The notes below the pieces were generated by a model. The model saw only the letters and a list, made by a program, of their open reading frames with translations. It was not told the origin of the DNA and searched no databases. The position numbers and the translations under genes are program-made. Positions 37,263 to 48,228 of a stretch of DNA of 64,000 bases are shown here, in pieces. The stretch lies in the NCBI GenBank assembly GCA_020746105.1, contig CM036617.1, positions 145,060,518-145,124,517 of the forward strand. The letters are read 5' to 3'. The stretch comes from Trogon surrucura. Taxonomy: Eukaryota; Chordata; Aves; Trogoniformes; Trogonidae. Every line of letters starts with the position of its first letter. Position 1 is the first letter of the stretch.

Positions 37263-40200
37263 TGTAAATTAGTATGTATCTGCTAACGATTAGGACAGTT
37301 TAAACAATCTGAAGATCCTGCTGACTTACCACCAAGTTCCTTTGCAGTAGGAGGATAATAATTACTGAGTACAGTGTATGGTATGCATGAAGCATAGAAT
37401 TTCCAGGCATTCATATTTCTTGGAGGACACTGAAACACTCAAATGAAAACGAGTCATTAGCTTACAACAGTATTAGGGAAAGAGCTACTTCTGTTGGTTT
37501 GAGGTTTGTTAAAATAAAGCACATGTGGAATGGAAGCAGTAGCTCTGAAGGGGACCTCTCAAACATAGCTGGAATCACAGCATAGCCATGTAAATGCTTT
37601 GCACACTTGTACCAAGATTAAATATTTATTAAGCCTTCCTTAAAAAATGTATCAATTGTTTTGCTTATCACTATTGTAGATTGCAGGATGTCGTGTATAA
37701 ACATTTACATTTTCTCATTGTTCCCAGCAGTGAGCATTTGAATTTCACTGTAAACACTGGCTTTGCATTTGGTGGAGAACCTCAAGTTTCACATCCCACC
37801 GGCGGTGGTAGGCACAGCCCTTCACATTGCAAACGTGGGTGGAGGGAGCCAACCTGCCCACAACCTCACAGCTCAGGTGAGGAATCTCTCCAAGGAAAGG
37901 TGTCTGCAGGTGAGATGGGGTTCAGCCTGCGAGGAGATGCTCATTCATTGCAATGCTCGTTGCAGTGCCGTGTGTGCCACAGGGATGTGGCACCATATAG
38001 CCCCTCACAGCATAACTCCTGGCAGAGTAGCTGTGCTGTAGCATCATTTAAAGCAGGCATTGAGAGGTGACAGGATTCAAGCTGTACTGCCCACAGATGA
38101 CATTTCTGGGGTTCCCTTAGATTTCCCACACAGCTCAGTTTAACCACATCTTGGGATTGCAAGAAAGGAAAAGGAGGAAGCCTCTGTGCTCCCTGTGCTT
38201 CTCTCAGGGAGCTTCTGAGTTACAACTGCTCTGGAAACCTCTTTGGCCAGAGGAAAAAATCATAGGAAAAGATTGTCCAAGGTTTGTGAGTACCTGAAGG
38301 CATAACCAAACACTGACAGAATTTTTCAGGAACACCTCAGCTGCCTTGGTGCTTTCAGAAAGCCTTCCTGATGCCTGCCTATCTGCAACTTTATGCACCT
38401 GCATGCCTTTGAAAAGTTGGCCTTTAGCCCCTTATCCTTATAAAAGTATTTCTCCCAGAATAAATGACTAGCAATTAGTTTAAGAATGAGGCGCTGCCTT
38501 TTAAATCCAGTACAAACAGCTAGAGTAGATAAATCACCACAAGACCAGTGACTCCAGATAGACATTTTGCCAAAGTAACTCATAAGAATATAATTTTTAA
38601 GCTGCCTGACTATGTTAATGCATGGATAAAATGTTTAAATCCTGTTACGGGATTTAAAATATAGATCTCACTTAGCAACTGTTTTCCAAAATTAAGGTAC
38701 TAATGTCAGAACTAAGGAGTGTTAAAACCAGGTTTCCTGAAAACTGATTTCCACAATGCTCTACTGAGTCACAGAAGTGAATGAACAATTAGATGTTTCA
38801 AACGATAAAAATCTAATTTTTTATATATATATATATTTAAAAAAAAAAACGGACACAAGATCCATTAACTAGCTGAGGCAAGGAGGAAACTTCCTCCACA
38901 AGCACAGAGGTGCAATGTTCTCCACTATAATGCGTGCTACCAATTTCTTTCAAAAGTACAGAACTAGAGAGATACCGATCAGTTATAATGTGATAAACCC
39001 CACAGAGTGGTTTTTTTCACACGTACTTGAGTAGCATCTGTGTGTCCTTTTTGCACACTGAGCTGCTGTAATTCTCCAAAGTGATTAGGTTTTGAGACCC
39101 TTCTACATGTTACAAGTTTCCTGCAGCTGATTGAACATCCTAGAGTTTGCAGCAGACTCTTAATTCCTTTTGGTGTTAGGAAAAGAACAGCAGACAGTCC
39201 ATAAACCAAGCAGGAAAAGGTAAATTCACCTTCACTCAAGAGATCATCATTACAACCACATCAGAATATAGTAATTATTTCCTGCCAGAAATAGGTATAA
39301 GGAATGGAAAATCACTTCTCAAAAATGGTCATTCTGGTTTTGAGCTTGAAGTTATAACAAACACACAAAGAGAAAGCAAATATAGTTTACCCGTTCTGCA
39401 TCAGCTCTGTATCCAGGGCAGCACATGCTCCTTTTTTATATCACACAGCGATGATTGTCATGTCCATCTGGGAGGGAAGAGAAAGGATATCATGCTTACC
39501 ATTCCCCCACATTTACTAAGAGGGCTACAAATTTCTCTTTCTTAATAGCTCGTTAGGTGATAAACTGGAGAACTTTGCAAACAAGCAGGACAGGATGATG
39601 TGAAGAATTTGCTATGGCAATGGCTGTAGTTCTCAAAGCACACCTCACATCTCACATCACATGTGCTGGGTTTGACTACTGTGGGCACATTGATATCCTA
39701 TGGGTTCTTAAAAAATGCTCTAATGGAGGCACAAGCAAGTTCATATGCAAAACAGACAAAATAAGAAGAGGGATTGCTTGTGACAAGGCCTCCAAAGAAG
39801 AAAACCAGTAGCGGAGAAGAATTAAATCAACTAAGGATGGCGATTTTGAACAACAGTTCCCTGGAAATCATAACAACAGTATCCATTAAGAGAAAGACCA
39901 TCCCTTCTTTGATTAGCAAGTCATTGTTTTACCTAATCAATTGCATTTTCTACAATTTTCAGCCAACATGCTGTTCCTGAACAACTTCATTTGCATAGTA
40001 ACATTCTCGTGGAGGGACTGCTACTGGCCATCTCTAGCATTTGGGATTACTTCCATGCTGCAGCTAGATAAGTGGGAATATAAATGGCAAACTCCATTTA
40101 GAGGCTTCTGGATAAATAGTCGCTTGTGTTAACAAATGAGAAAACCTGTGATTTACACTGACATTGCAAAGTCTTTCGAACTACCAAATATTTCCCCATC

Positions 40201-41570
40201 CAGAAATCACATTTAATTTCAAAAAGGTATTTCTAGTTCAATTGGTGTCATACCAGTTCTGACTCACAGGTATTTAAAGGGAAAACAAGACATATATGTC
40301 ACCAAGTTAATTCTGATGGCGGGAGGAATGCAGAACATACTGAAATATGTCCAGTATACTTTTTCAATATATTTTTGTGACTTGACATTACCTCCCACCT
40401 AAACACACATTCTTCTTGTGGGTTCAGTGCACCTTTTCTTGAAGTTTGTAAGATTTGTGAAACAGTATGTGCCAGCTGTGTAGAGTGGACCCTGACCCAG
40501 GTGAGTTCACTTGGCATTGCTGCAGTACAAACATTATCAATAACCATAGCAATAAAGATATCAAAGTTTACATCCATTTCTATTAATGTTCATTGTCAAA
40601 GATTCCCAACAAGAACCAGTTATAGGAAAAAACCTTTCAGCTAATTCAGACATTCACAGATTTCTAACTGCTAGGGAGGAATGAAATTCATCAACAAATG
40701 AGGACAAGGAGGAAGAAAGTTATTGTCGAGTTAAAATGAGTCACAAAGAACTGCTTTTCAAAATGTATCATCAGCTCCAGAAGATGGACAATAAGCCGGA
40801 GTTTTCTATAAAGGAACGAATATCCTGTGAGTATAAGCTGTTGGTAAACGGCAGGAAAGAGAGCCCCTGGCACTTGTGAACATGTATAAAACATCTGGTG
40901 CTAGCAAAAGGCATACCAAACCTCAGCTGACATACAGTGCATAGTGACACCATGGACTTCAGATGGCAAGTAGCCTGATGAAATTACAAAATCAGTGCAC
41001 AAGAAGGTGTGGGAGATATATTTGGATTTTAGTTCATCTTGTGTTTGTCTAGTGAAATAATAAAAAAAAAATAATCAAAAGTTCATCAAGTTTGCTGGAA
41101 ATTGAATAGTCTTGCCTAGACAGAAAACCCGCTGAAACTCACTGAGATCGTATTTGCCTTGTTATAATTTCAAATTTTTTGGCTGCAAAAACCTGGCGCT
41201 GATTTACACCTTCTGAGGTGCCAGCCCCATTTCTAGAAAGCGTTGAAAAAAAATAGAAAAATGCTGAGTGTGGAAGAAGTCTAATGGGTTGACCTGGGTT
41301 TGGTTGTATTTCAAGAATGCCCCAGGGGGGTGAGGAGCAAAAAAAATGCTGTAGTATGAGTTGTGAGTTTCTCCACATTAGCAGAAGAAGGGATGAATAA
41401 CTGAGGAGAGAGGAAAATTGTCAAATGAGACAGTGACATTAAAAACAGAGATAGGAAATAAGACAACTTTGTCTGAAAGCAGGTTTTCTTTAATTAAGAA
41501 CTGTCCATATTTTATTTTCACTGCTTACATTACTGGGGAAAATAGTTTGAAGTACTTAGAAGAGATGATG
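37263..41570. other. Gene-free unique DNA
   Basis: No exon was recognised. At 38815-38850 there is a T-run, a (TA)n run and an A-run that together are nearly self-complementary. The block 39840-40140 reads as non-repetitive DNA with an octamer word ATTTGCAT at 39989-39996 and several TAAT/ATTA words; it is a candidate conserved non-coding element, unproven from one sequence. Confidence 0.5.
38815..38850. repeat. T-run / (TA)n / A-run low-complexity
   Basis: Six or more T, then alternating TA over about 16 bases, then TTT and ten A. The arrangement can fold on itself but is most simply an AT microsatellite. Confidence 0.85.
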
Positions 41571-42096
41571 GGACCTTGAGTACTGTGTTCAGTTTTGGGT
41601 GCCATAGTATAAGAAAGACATTGAGGTGCTGGAGTGGGTCCAAGGAAGGGTAACAAAGCTGCTGAAGGATCTAAAGAACAAGTCTAGTGAGGAGAGGCTG
41701 AGAGAACTGGGGCAGTTTAGTTTGGAGAAGAGGAGGCTGAGGGGAGGGAGACCTTATCACTCTCTACAACTACCTGAAAGGAGATTATAGTCAGGTGGGT
41801 GTCAGTCTCTCTTCCCAAGTTACTAGCAATAGAACGAGAGCAAATGGGCTCAGTTTGTGCCAAGGGAGGTTTAGATTGGATATTAGGAAAAAAAATTCTT
41901 CACTGAAAGGGTGGTGAAGCATTGGAACAGGCTGCCCAGGGAGGTGGTTGAGTCACCATCCCTGGAGGTGTTCAAAAAACATGTAGACGTGGCACTTTGG
42001 GACTTGGTTTAGTGGTCATGGCAGTGTTGGGCTGATGGTTGGACTTGGTGATTTTAGAGGTATTTTCTAACCATAGTGATTCTATGATTCTATGAA
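41571..42096 (+). mobile_element. CR1 LINE, 5'-truncated (~525 bases)
   Basis: Begins near GGACCTTGAGTACTGTGTTC (ORF2 phrase LEYCVQFW) and runs through AACTACCTGAAAGGAGATTA, CACTGAAAGGGTGGTGAAGC and GGCTGCCCAGGGAGGTGGTT to a short GATTCTATGATTCTATG tail. It groups with the 30570 copy by its 3' UTR (GGTTTAGTGGTCATGGCAGT, GATGGTTGGACTTGGTGA). ORF2 is interrupted by small indels, including a GGGA insertion near 41735 and an A-run near 41890, so there is no usable frame. Confidence 0.96.
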
Positions 42097-43205
42097 ACCA
42101 ACATGAAGAAAAAGAGAGAAACACAAGAACAAGAAACTTTGCAAAGTATTGTGACAGTAATCTGCCCTTTACTCAGTCATAACAGCAATGAGATCTGATG
42201 GCTGAACAGGAAACAAGGTCAGCTTAACAAATAAGACATAACATCAAGGCAAATAGTGGCAAACACCCATCAAGGGAACTGGTAGACTCCAACGTCTTAG
42301 GTATTTAAGTCAAGAATATTTTTCTAAGAGCTTTGCTTTCAATTGTCTGAAGCATGTGGGCTTTCTGTGGAACAGAAACTCTAAAGCCTGCACCATACAG
42401 ACGACCACAATGGTCTTTTCTGGCCTTATACTATCACCACAAGACTTTTAGCCCTGTTGCTGGGAATGGCATCCTCAGGTGAGTCCCTCATAGTGGTCAA
42501 TCATGCGTCCCAGACCCATCCACTGGCTGCTGAAAGCCCTTTGAAGCAACTGAAACCCAAGACGTCTCCCAGAGAAGACCTTTTCTGAGAAAATCACTTA
42601 CACCATAAGATTCATGGTGAGTGCAGAGCACACAGAGGTGAGTGCTGAAAGGTACCACAATTAATTCACAGGGTACAACTTCCAGATCCCTGCAGTGGCA
42701 GCAGGACTCTACCTATTGAAATAACTGCAGTTTGAGCAATTACGACTGTCTTTCCAGAAGGTCAGAAGGCTCCTCTTCTCCATTTCTCAGGTTGTGGACA
42801 AGATTTTCTTCCTGTTACTAGAGGTATTCAGCACAACTCCATCAAAACACGTGGAGCCACCAGAGTAAAGTATGTGCGAGTGAGGAAGAAACGAGGCCTC
42901 TTACATTGTCTTTCTCGCTTGGCAAACAGGACAGCAGCAGAGGCTCAGCGTAAAGATGTGGCATGTGCAGTAGCAGCCCCAAGCCAGAGAATTTGGTTAT
43001 AGATGCATTTTTCAAAGTAGAACAAAACAAACCATGGTTGGAGAATTTTTATGCTGGAACTGAGCTTCAATCTCACACCAAGACAATAACTGTCTGTGAA
43101 ATCCAGATATAGATTTGAACTTACTGTTCCTCCAAAGCATAGGTAAGTTCAGTAAGCTCTGTACTTCATTTTGACATCATTTTCTAGTTACCTAGAACTG
43201 AAAAG

Positions 43206-43238
43206 GATATATATACATATATATATGTTTATATAAAT
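43206..43238. repeat. (TA)n microsatellite
   Basis: ATATATATACATATATATAT followed by GTTTATATA: an imperfect alternating AT repeat of about 30 bases containing a 14-base ACATATATATATGT palindrome. Confidence 0.85.
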
Positions 43239-44092
43239 GCCTTGGCTACTCCTCTGATCCTGTCTAGGGAAAGAGTTTTTGTTTTATTTATGTGTTTAGG
43301 TGTGTGAGAAGGTTTCTCCCCAAGCATACTCATATTCCTTGTGCACACTAATTCTGTCCTTCCTCATGTGCCAGCAAGCAAGTTGGCTCCCACATTAGCA
43401 GCTGCAGCATTCATTCTTAATTTGTGGTACCCTTTTTACCAATTTAGCCCAAAGCATGACATTCCCTTTACATTTGTACCACACTTCTGGTCACTTAAAC
43501 ACCATGGCCACCAGCAGAGCTGGAATCCAGAGCTCTGGAGAAACAAACCCTCATCAGTCAGGCTGGGGAATAAGGAGGGAAGGGCTTGCATCTGTCTATG
43601 CTTCTCACACATAACGCTGCCTTGTAACAGATTTCCAGAGCAGGAGGCTTCATTATGATCATCTAAGACTGCAGAGTCCAGGCAATAATGTCGGTATTAA
43701 GGCCAGAGCTTCTCGTTGAGTTAGATCAAATAATTTACAGTAATCCAGGGAGGCAATGAAGACCTCTTCAGCGGTCCCCTGAGAAGCTGTGCCAACAGTT
43801 CATGCCCTCCTTGTTAAAAACATGCATCTTATTTCAGACATGAGCTATCCGGGGAGCTTTACAACGACTGGGTTTTGTTGTGCTTTTGTCTATGTAATTA
43901 AATGGTTCTTTCCGGCTGCAGTTATCCCTCTTCATAGAAGTGCTCTCAGCCGTAATTAAGTCATCACTTCACCTGCAGTGTGGGTTTCACCACCTCAGAT
44001 CATAGGCTGGCACCGGCAACTGCAACCATAAGTATCACACCAGAAGCATCTTCCTGGGCTTTTCCCTGCCCAGCAAACCTCGAGCTCTCTGA

Positions 44093-44116
44093 CAGCAGCA
44101 GCAGCAGCAGCAGCAG
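44093..44116 (+). repeat. (CAG)8 microsatellite
   Basis: Eight perfect CAG units. The minus-strand reading gives poly-Ala, poly-Cys or poly-Leu frames, all artefacts of the repeat. No surrounding exon was recognised. Confidence 0.95.
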
Positions 44117-44172
44117 ACTGAACAGTGCCACGCTCCGGCCATCGCTGTGGCTTGACAGGGGAAAAAGGCACA

Positions 44173-44197
44173 TGTGTGTGTGTGTGTGTGTGTGTGT
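44173..44197 (+). repeat. (TG)12 microsatellite
   Basis: Twelve and a half perfect TG units, 56 bases after the CAG repeat. Alternating purine-pyrimidine of this length can adopt Z-DNA under supercoiling. It is likely to vary in length between individuals. Confidence 0.95.
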
Positions 44198-47075
44198 CCA
44201 TGGGATCTGCTGGTTAAATGTTTTCCTTTCCCAGGGGATATATTTGACATCAAGATAAAGGGGCAGTGTGGAAAACAAACTTACTTTTTCCCCCCTCCTC
44301 TCCTTGGAGTTTGGTATTGTAAAACAAGCTGTGCTAGCTGAGATTCTTTTTGAAAGCTCCTGGTTATCTTAGCAGCTGTAATATAAACCAGAATCTCCTT
44401 GAAGTATCTCCCTGCCACAGCTCCCTTCCTGGTGGGGGGTGGAGGGGCAACACATACCGTAGTATTCACAGGGAAAAACATTTTCTTTTTGTAAATTCAG
44501 GCATTTTTTTTTAAGTTGGCTCATACAATACCCTATGTTTTCTTTTGGACCTCTGCTAAACCCGCTAGTTACATATGTGCAAAAATGTGATAGCGTCCAT
44601 CTCTCTGCACCTCATTAGCGGTATCTCCTTTGCCTTTTGTTTTGGCCATGACGAACTACAGTGGGAAGTAAAAGGGGTGATGGTTATGAAGTGTGTTGGT
44701 GAAGGGCACAATCCGAGTGGTTCTGCATGAGTGTTGCTTGTTTTGATGTTAAGGCTGTTTGAGGTGCCCCTTGCTGAACCATGTCCCATGCAAGCCAGCT
44801 CATGTCTGTATGCTGCAGAGGAAACATTCCTGTAATTTTGACACTCTGCAAGGATGATGGCTGGAATACAAGCACCTGTGTGCTAGGTAGCCACAAGACT
44901 TTCAGCTGGTACCTCTTGTGGTTGCTCAGGGGAGCTTTTCTCCTCTTGTAACATCCAGCCATTGAGGCCAAGGGACCTGGCCCCATGGGCAGGCTCAAAG
45001 GGGTGTTTGGGCTGTCTGGTGGGCAGTGATCTCCACACCTGTGTTCCTTAACCCACTTCAGGTTTCTTCCTCCTTCTCAGTTTTCTCCTCTGTGGGTATG
45101 AAAATGACTGGAGAAGACAGAGGGAAGTGACGGTGCCAAGCTGGAGAGGACATTGGCTCCCCCTTCTGCAACTGATTTGCCACTACAATCAACAGCTAAA
45201 ACCTTCCCCCTCCTCTGAAAGTCCTGGGCCCCCTGCCAGGTTGGGCACCACAGAAGACCTATGCTGCGTCAAGCCGAAGGCAAAGCCATCAAAAAGGAGC
45301 AGGTCATGGAAACCTGTTTCCATTACTCGTAAGTAGCCTTTCAGATTATATTCTTGATTATCTCACCCTACCTGTCCTGGTTCCGTCCCCAAGGATCTCA
45401 GCAGTTTTAAAAACTTGCAGCAGCACTGCTGTGGCACAAAGTACCTGCGGGGGAGGGGGGAGAGGCCAGCAGGATCCCAGCTCAAAGATTTCCATGTCTC
45501 TGGCAGACAGTTCATTCTAGACTTCATAAGAGCACTAGATGAAGGAGGGGTGACAGGTCTGGAGACCGCTCCTCAATCACACTCATCATTAGTTACCCTT
45601 TAAAAGCTAACTCAGTCTTATTCCACCTTACTCTATAACCTGCACTTAAAACCGTGTCCTACAACTGAAACTCTGTCTCTGGAAAACAGATTTGTCACTC
45701 TTTCAACTCCTTCAAAGAAGGAAATAATGAGTAATGCTTTCAAAGTAACTCAGGAGCTTGTATCCCATTGTTTTTAATGCTAAGCAATTCTGATTTTTTT
45801 TTTTTTACTTGGCCCAAAATCTAATTCTCCAAAATAATTAAGGTGGTTTGGAGCCACAAAGTCTAACTGTAAATTGAATGTGGTCTCATAAGTCACTTGC
45901 ATGCTTTGGGAACACTAACCTTTATGTGTGAGACAGTGTAACTGGCAGCACTCGTTACAGGTTTTTCCTTCTTTTACCTAATTCACACCACCAGATTAAA
46001 GCACCCCAGCTGAGCCGAGGTAGCTGGTTATGTGCATGTGCTCTTACTCTCTGGCCAGCATGAGTTGAAAACTGCTTAACTTCTGCCACTTTCTTCTGAG
46101 GCTTAACATAATCTGGTTTACCTCACTTTTCCCACAGGCTAAGAGCACACATGCATTCGCCACTGTGCAGGCAACAACCATTAAATCATTAAGCAGCAGT
46201 AACTACCATGTGTCTGTGTCCTTCCCTTCCAGTCTGGTCCTCAGGCTGGGTCCTTCTAGTCCTGCGGGACCAGCCTCCAGCAATCTGCTGGGACCTCTTG
46301 TTTCCACACTCATCCAATGTATCACACATTGGTGTGGGCACATTTCGATAAGGAAATAGAAAAAAGCTTTTGTTGGCTCCTCAAATCAGGGTGAATTTTT
46401 CCTTTATTATGTGTATCGATGGCTTATCTTTGTTCTTTTCCTTCAAGCGCCCCGAGGCACTGTGATAAATGCTGCATCAGTGACCCCACAGACACCAGGA
46501 GAGGGGCAGTTCCTGCTGCAAGGAGTGGCCAGCCAGCTCGGACAGGAGAGGTGTGAGGGAGATGGCACAGCCAAGAAAGCAAAAAGGTGGCAGCAAAAAG
46601 ACAAAAACCTCCCCAGCTTCTTCCTGGTGTTCATTTTTATCTTTCTCCACTCAGGAGATGGAAAGTCTAAAGAAAAGAGAGGGCAGCAGGGACCGAAAAA
46701 GAGCATAGCAGGGAAAACTTCAAGAGGACAGGGGACATCAATAGCTTCCTTCTGTCTCTGCCTCAGCTGCTTTGCCCAAGTGCTGAGCTGGTAGCATCAT
46801 CTGGGCAGATCCTGGCTGCCTCATCCCAGAGGTCAGAGTGAGAGAGGACACTGCAGGGTTCCTTCTTCTGTGCTCCCTCTTCCAGTAATGCTTCACAAGT
46901 AATTACAGCTGGAACAGACAATTTGCCAAAGTCATGGAAGAAGGCATCACGAACAAAACACAAAAAAAGTGAAAACTGAGAAAGTGCACATTGCCTGGTA
47001 GCACCAAACAGTGACTAAGTGCAACAGGGGGCAGAGACATACTGTAGAGTAATCATCAAGGTGGTATTGCTGGTC

Positions 47076-47130
47076 TTTATTATGGCGTAAACCAGCAGAA
47101 ACCTTTGCGAAGTCAACGTAGATATAGTAG
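47076..47130. repeat. Possible ancient repeat relic
   Basis: TTTATTATGGCGTAAACCAG and TTTGCGAAGTCAACGTAGAT faintly follow the 'tttacaccagtg...aactccattgaagtcaatggag' pattern of the old family suspected at 1401 and 52112. The similarity is weak. Confidence 0.2.
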
Positions 47131-48177
47131 GACACTGTATCCATAAGACAAAACTGATCCCAGAGAGTCTGTTCTGTCAATTCCTGGATCTCATTTATTT
47201 ATTTTTAATTTGAGTGTGAACAAAAGGACTCTCATGTCTCTAGAAAAACCAAACAAAAAACTTCAGCTTTTACTTTTGTTGCTTGCAGCAACAGAGATGT
47301 GTTATATTTCTGATTCTTTACATTAGCATATTTCTGAAATTCCTCTAGTGTCAATTGTTCCACACAGTTTGCATGAAAAAGGTGCTTCAGAGAAGTGCTC
47401 TAACATGCCGCATTCGCACAACCCCATGACTAACAATGAAATGTGAAAAGCCGTGGATAGCTGCAGAGAGAAAAATTCACAAAGAGCTTCTCAGCTGCTA
47501 AAACAAAATTGTTGCCTTGAGGTTAGTCCATTGTGCAGCACATCAGAACAAGATGCAGCTGACGCTGACTTGTGTTCATGCCTCTGGCATTGATCACTCT
47601 GCAACTCCGGACAACTTTTGAAAATTCTCTCTTCCACGATTAACGTTTTAGAATAAAAAGTATGATAAATAGTAGTACTATTAGGAACTTAAAAAAAAAA
47701 AAAATCATAATTGCCAATGCCCCAAACTCAAAAGTTTTTATGGAAATGCCAACGTTTCGACAAAACTTTAAAAATGGTTAATGGTTTCCAGGGTCCTAGA
47801 CCGAGCTCGTTGCAGCAGGACAGATCCAAGGGCAATAGTGGGTAGAGTCCTTGAGCTGTCCCACTTCCCTCCCAGGGAGCCGTAAAATCTCACCTTTCCC
47901 TGCAGAACCTCTCCTCCTAAGCCACCCACTTCCTTCTCAACTTCAGCTGAAGCACCTCCACAGGAATTTAGAGGCTGAGGAAGCCAGGTGACCTCTTGAC
48001 AGGTAGTGATTTTAACTCTTTCCATCACTCCCAACTGAGGCAAGAAGGGGGACCAACTTAAGTTCGGACAGTGATTTGGTAGCCACATTTTTCCCCACTC
48101 TGAAACAAAACACTTCAACTTCTATTAAATAAAGCACTCTAGACTCGAAACAGCATGTTCTCACTTTCCAGTGAAAG

Positions 48178-48228
48178 AGAAAAGAAAAACAAAGAAACAA
48201 ACAAAAAAAATAACAAGAAAAATAGAGA
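48178..48228 (+). repeat. A-rich (AAAC/AAAG)n low-complexity
   Basis: GAAAAGAAAAACAAAGAAAC and following bases form an A-rich run of about 50 bases with C and G interruptions. Confidence 0.8.

Noticed and set aside
43995-44278. Thr-His and poly-Leu/Cys/Ala minus-strand frames
   Set aside because: All are translations of the TG and CAG microsatellites.
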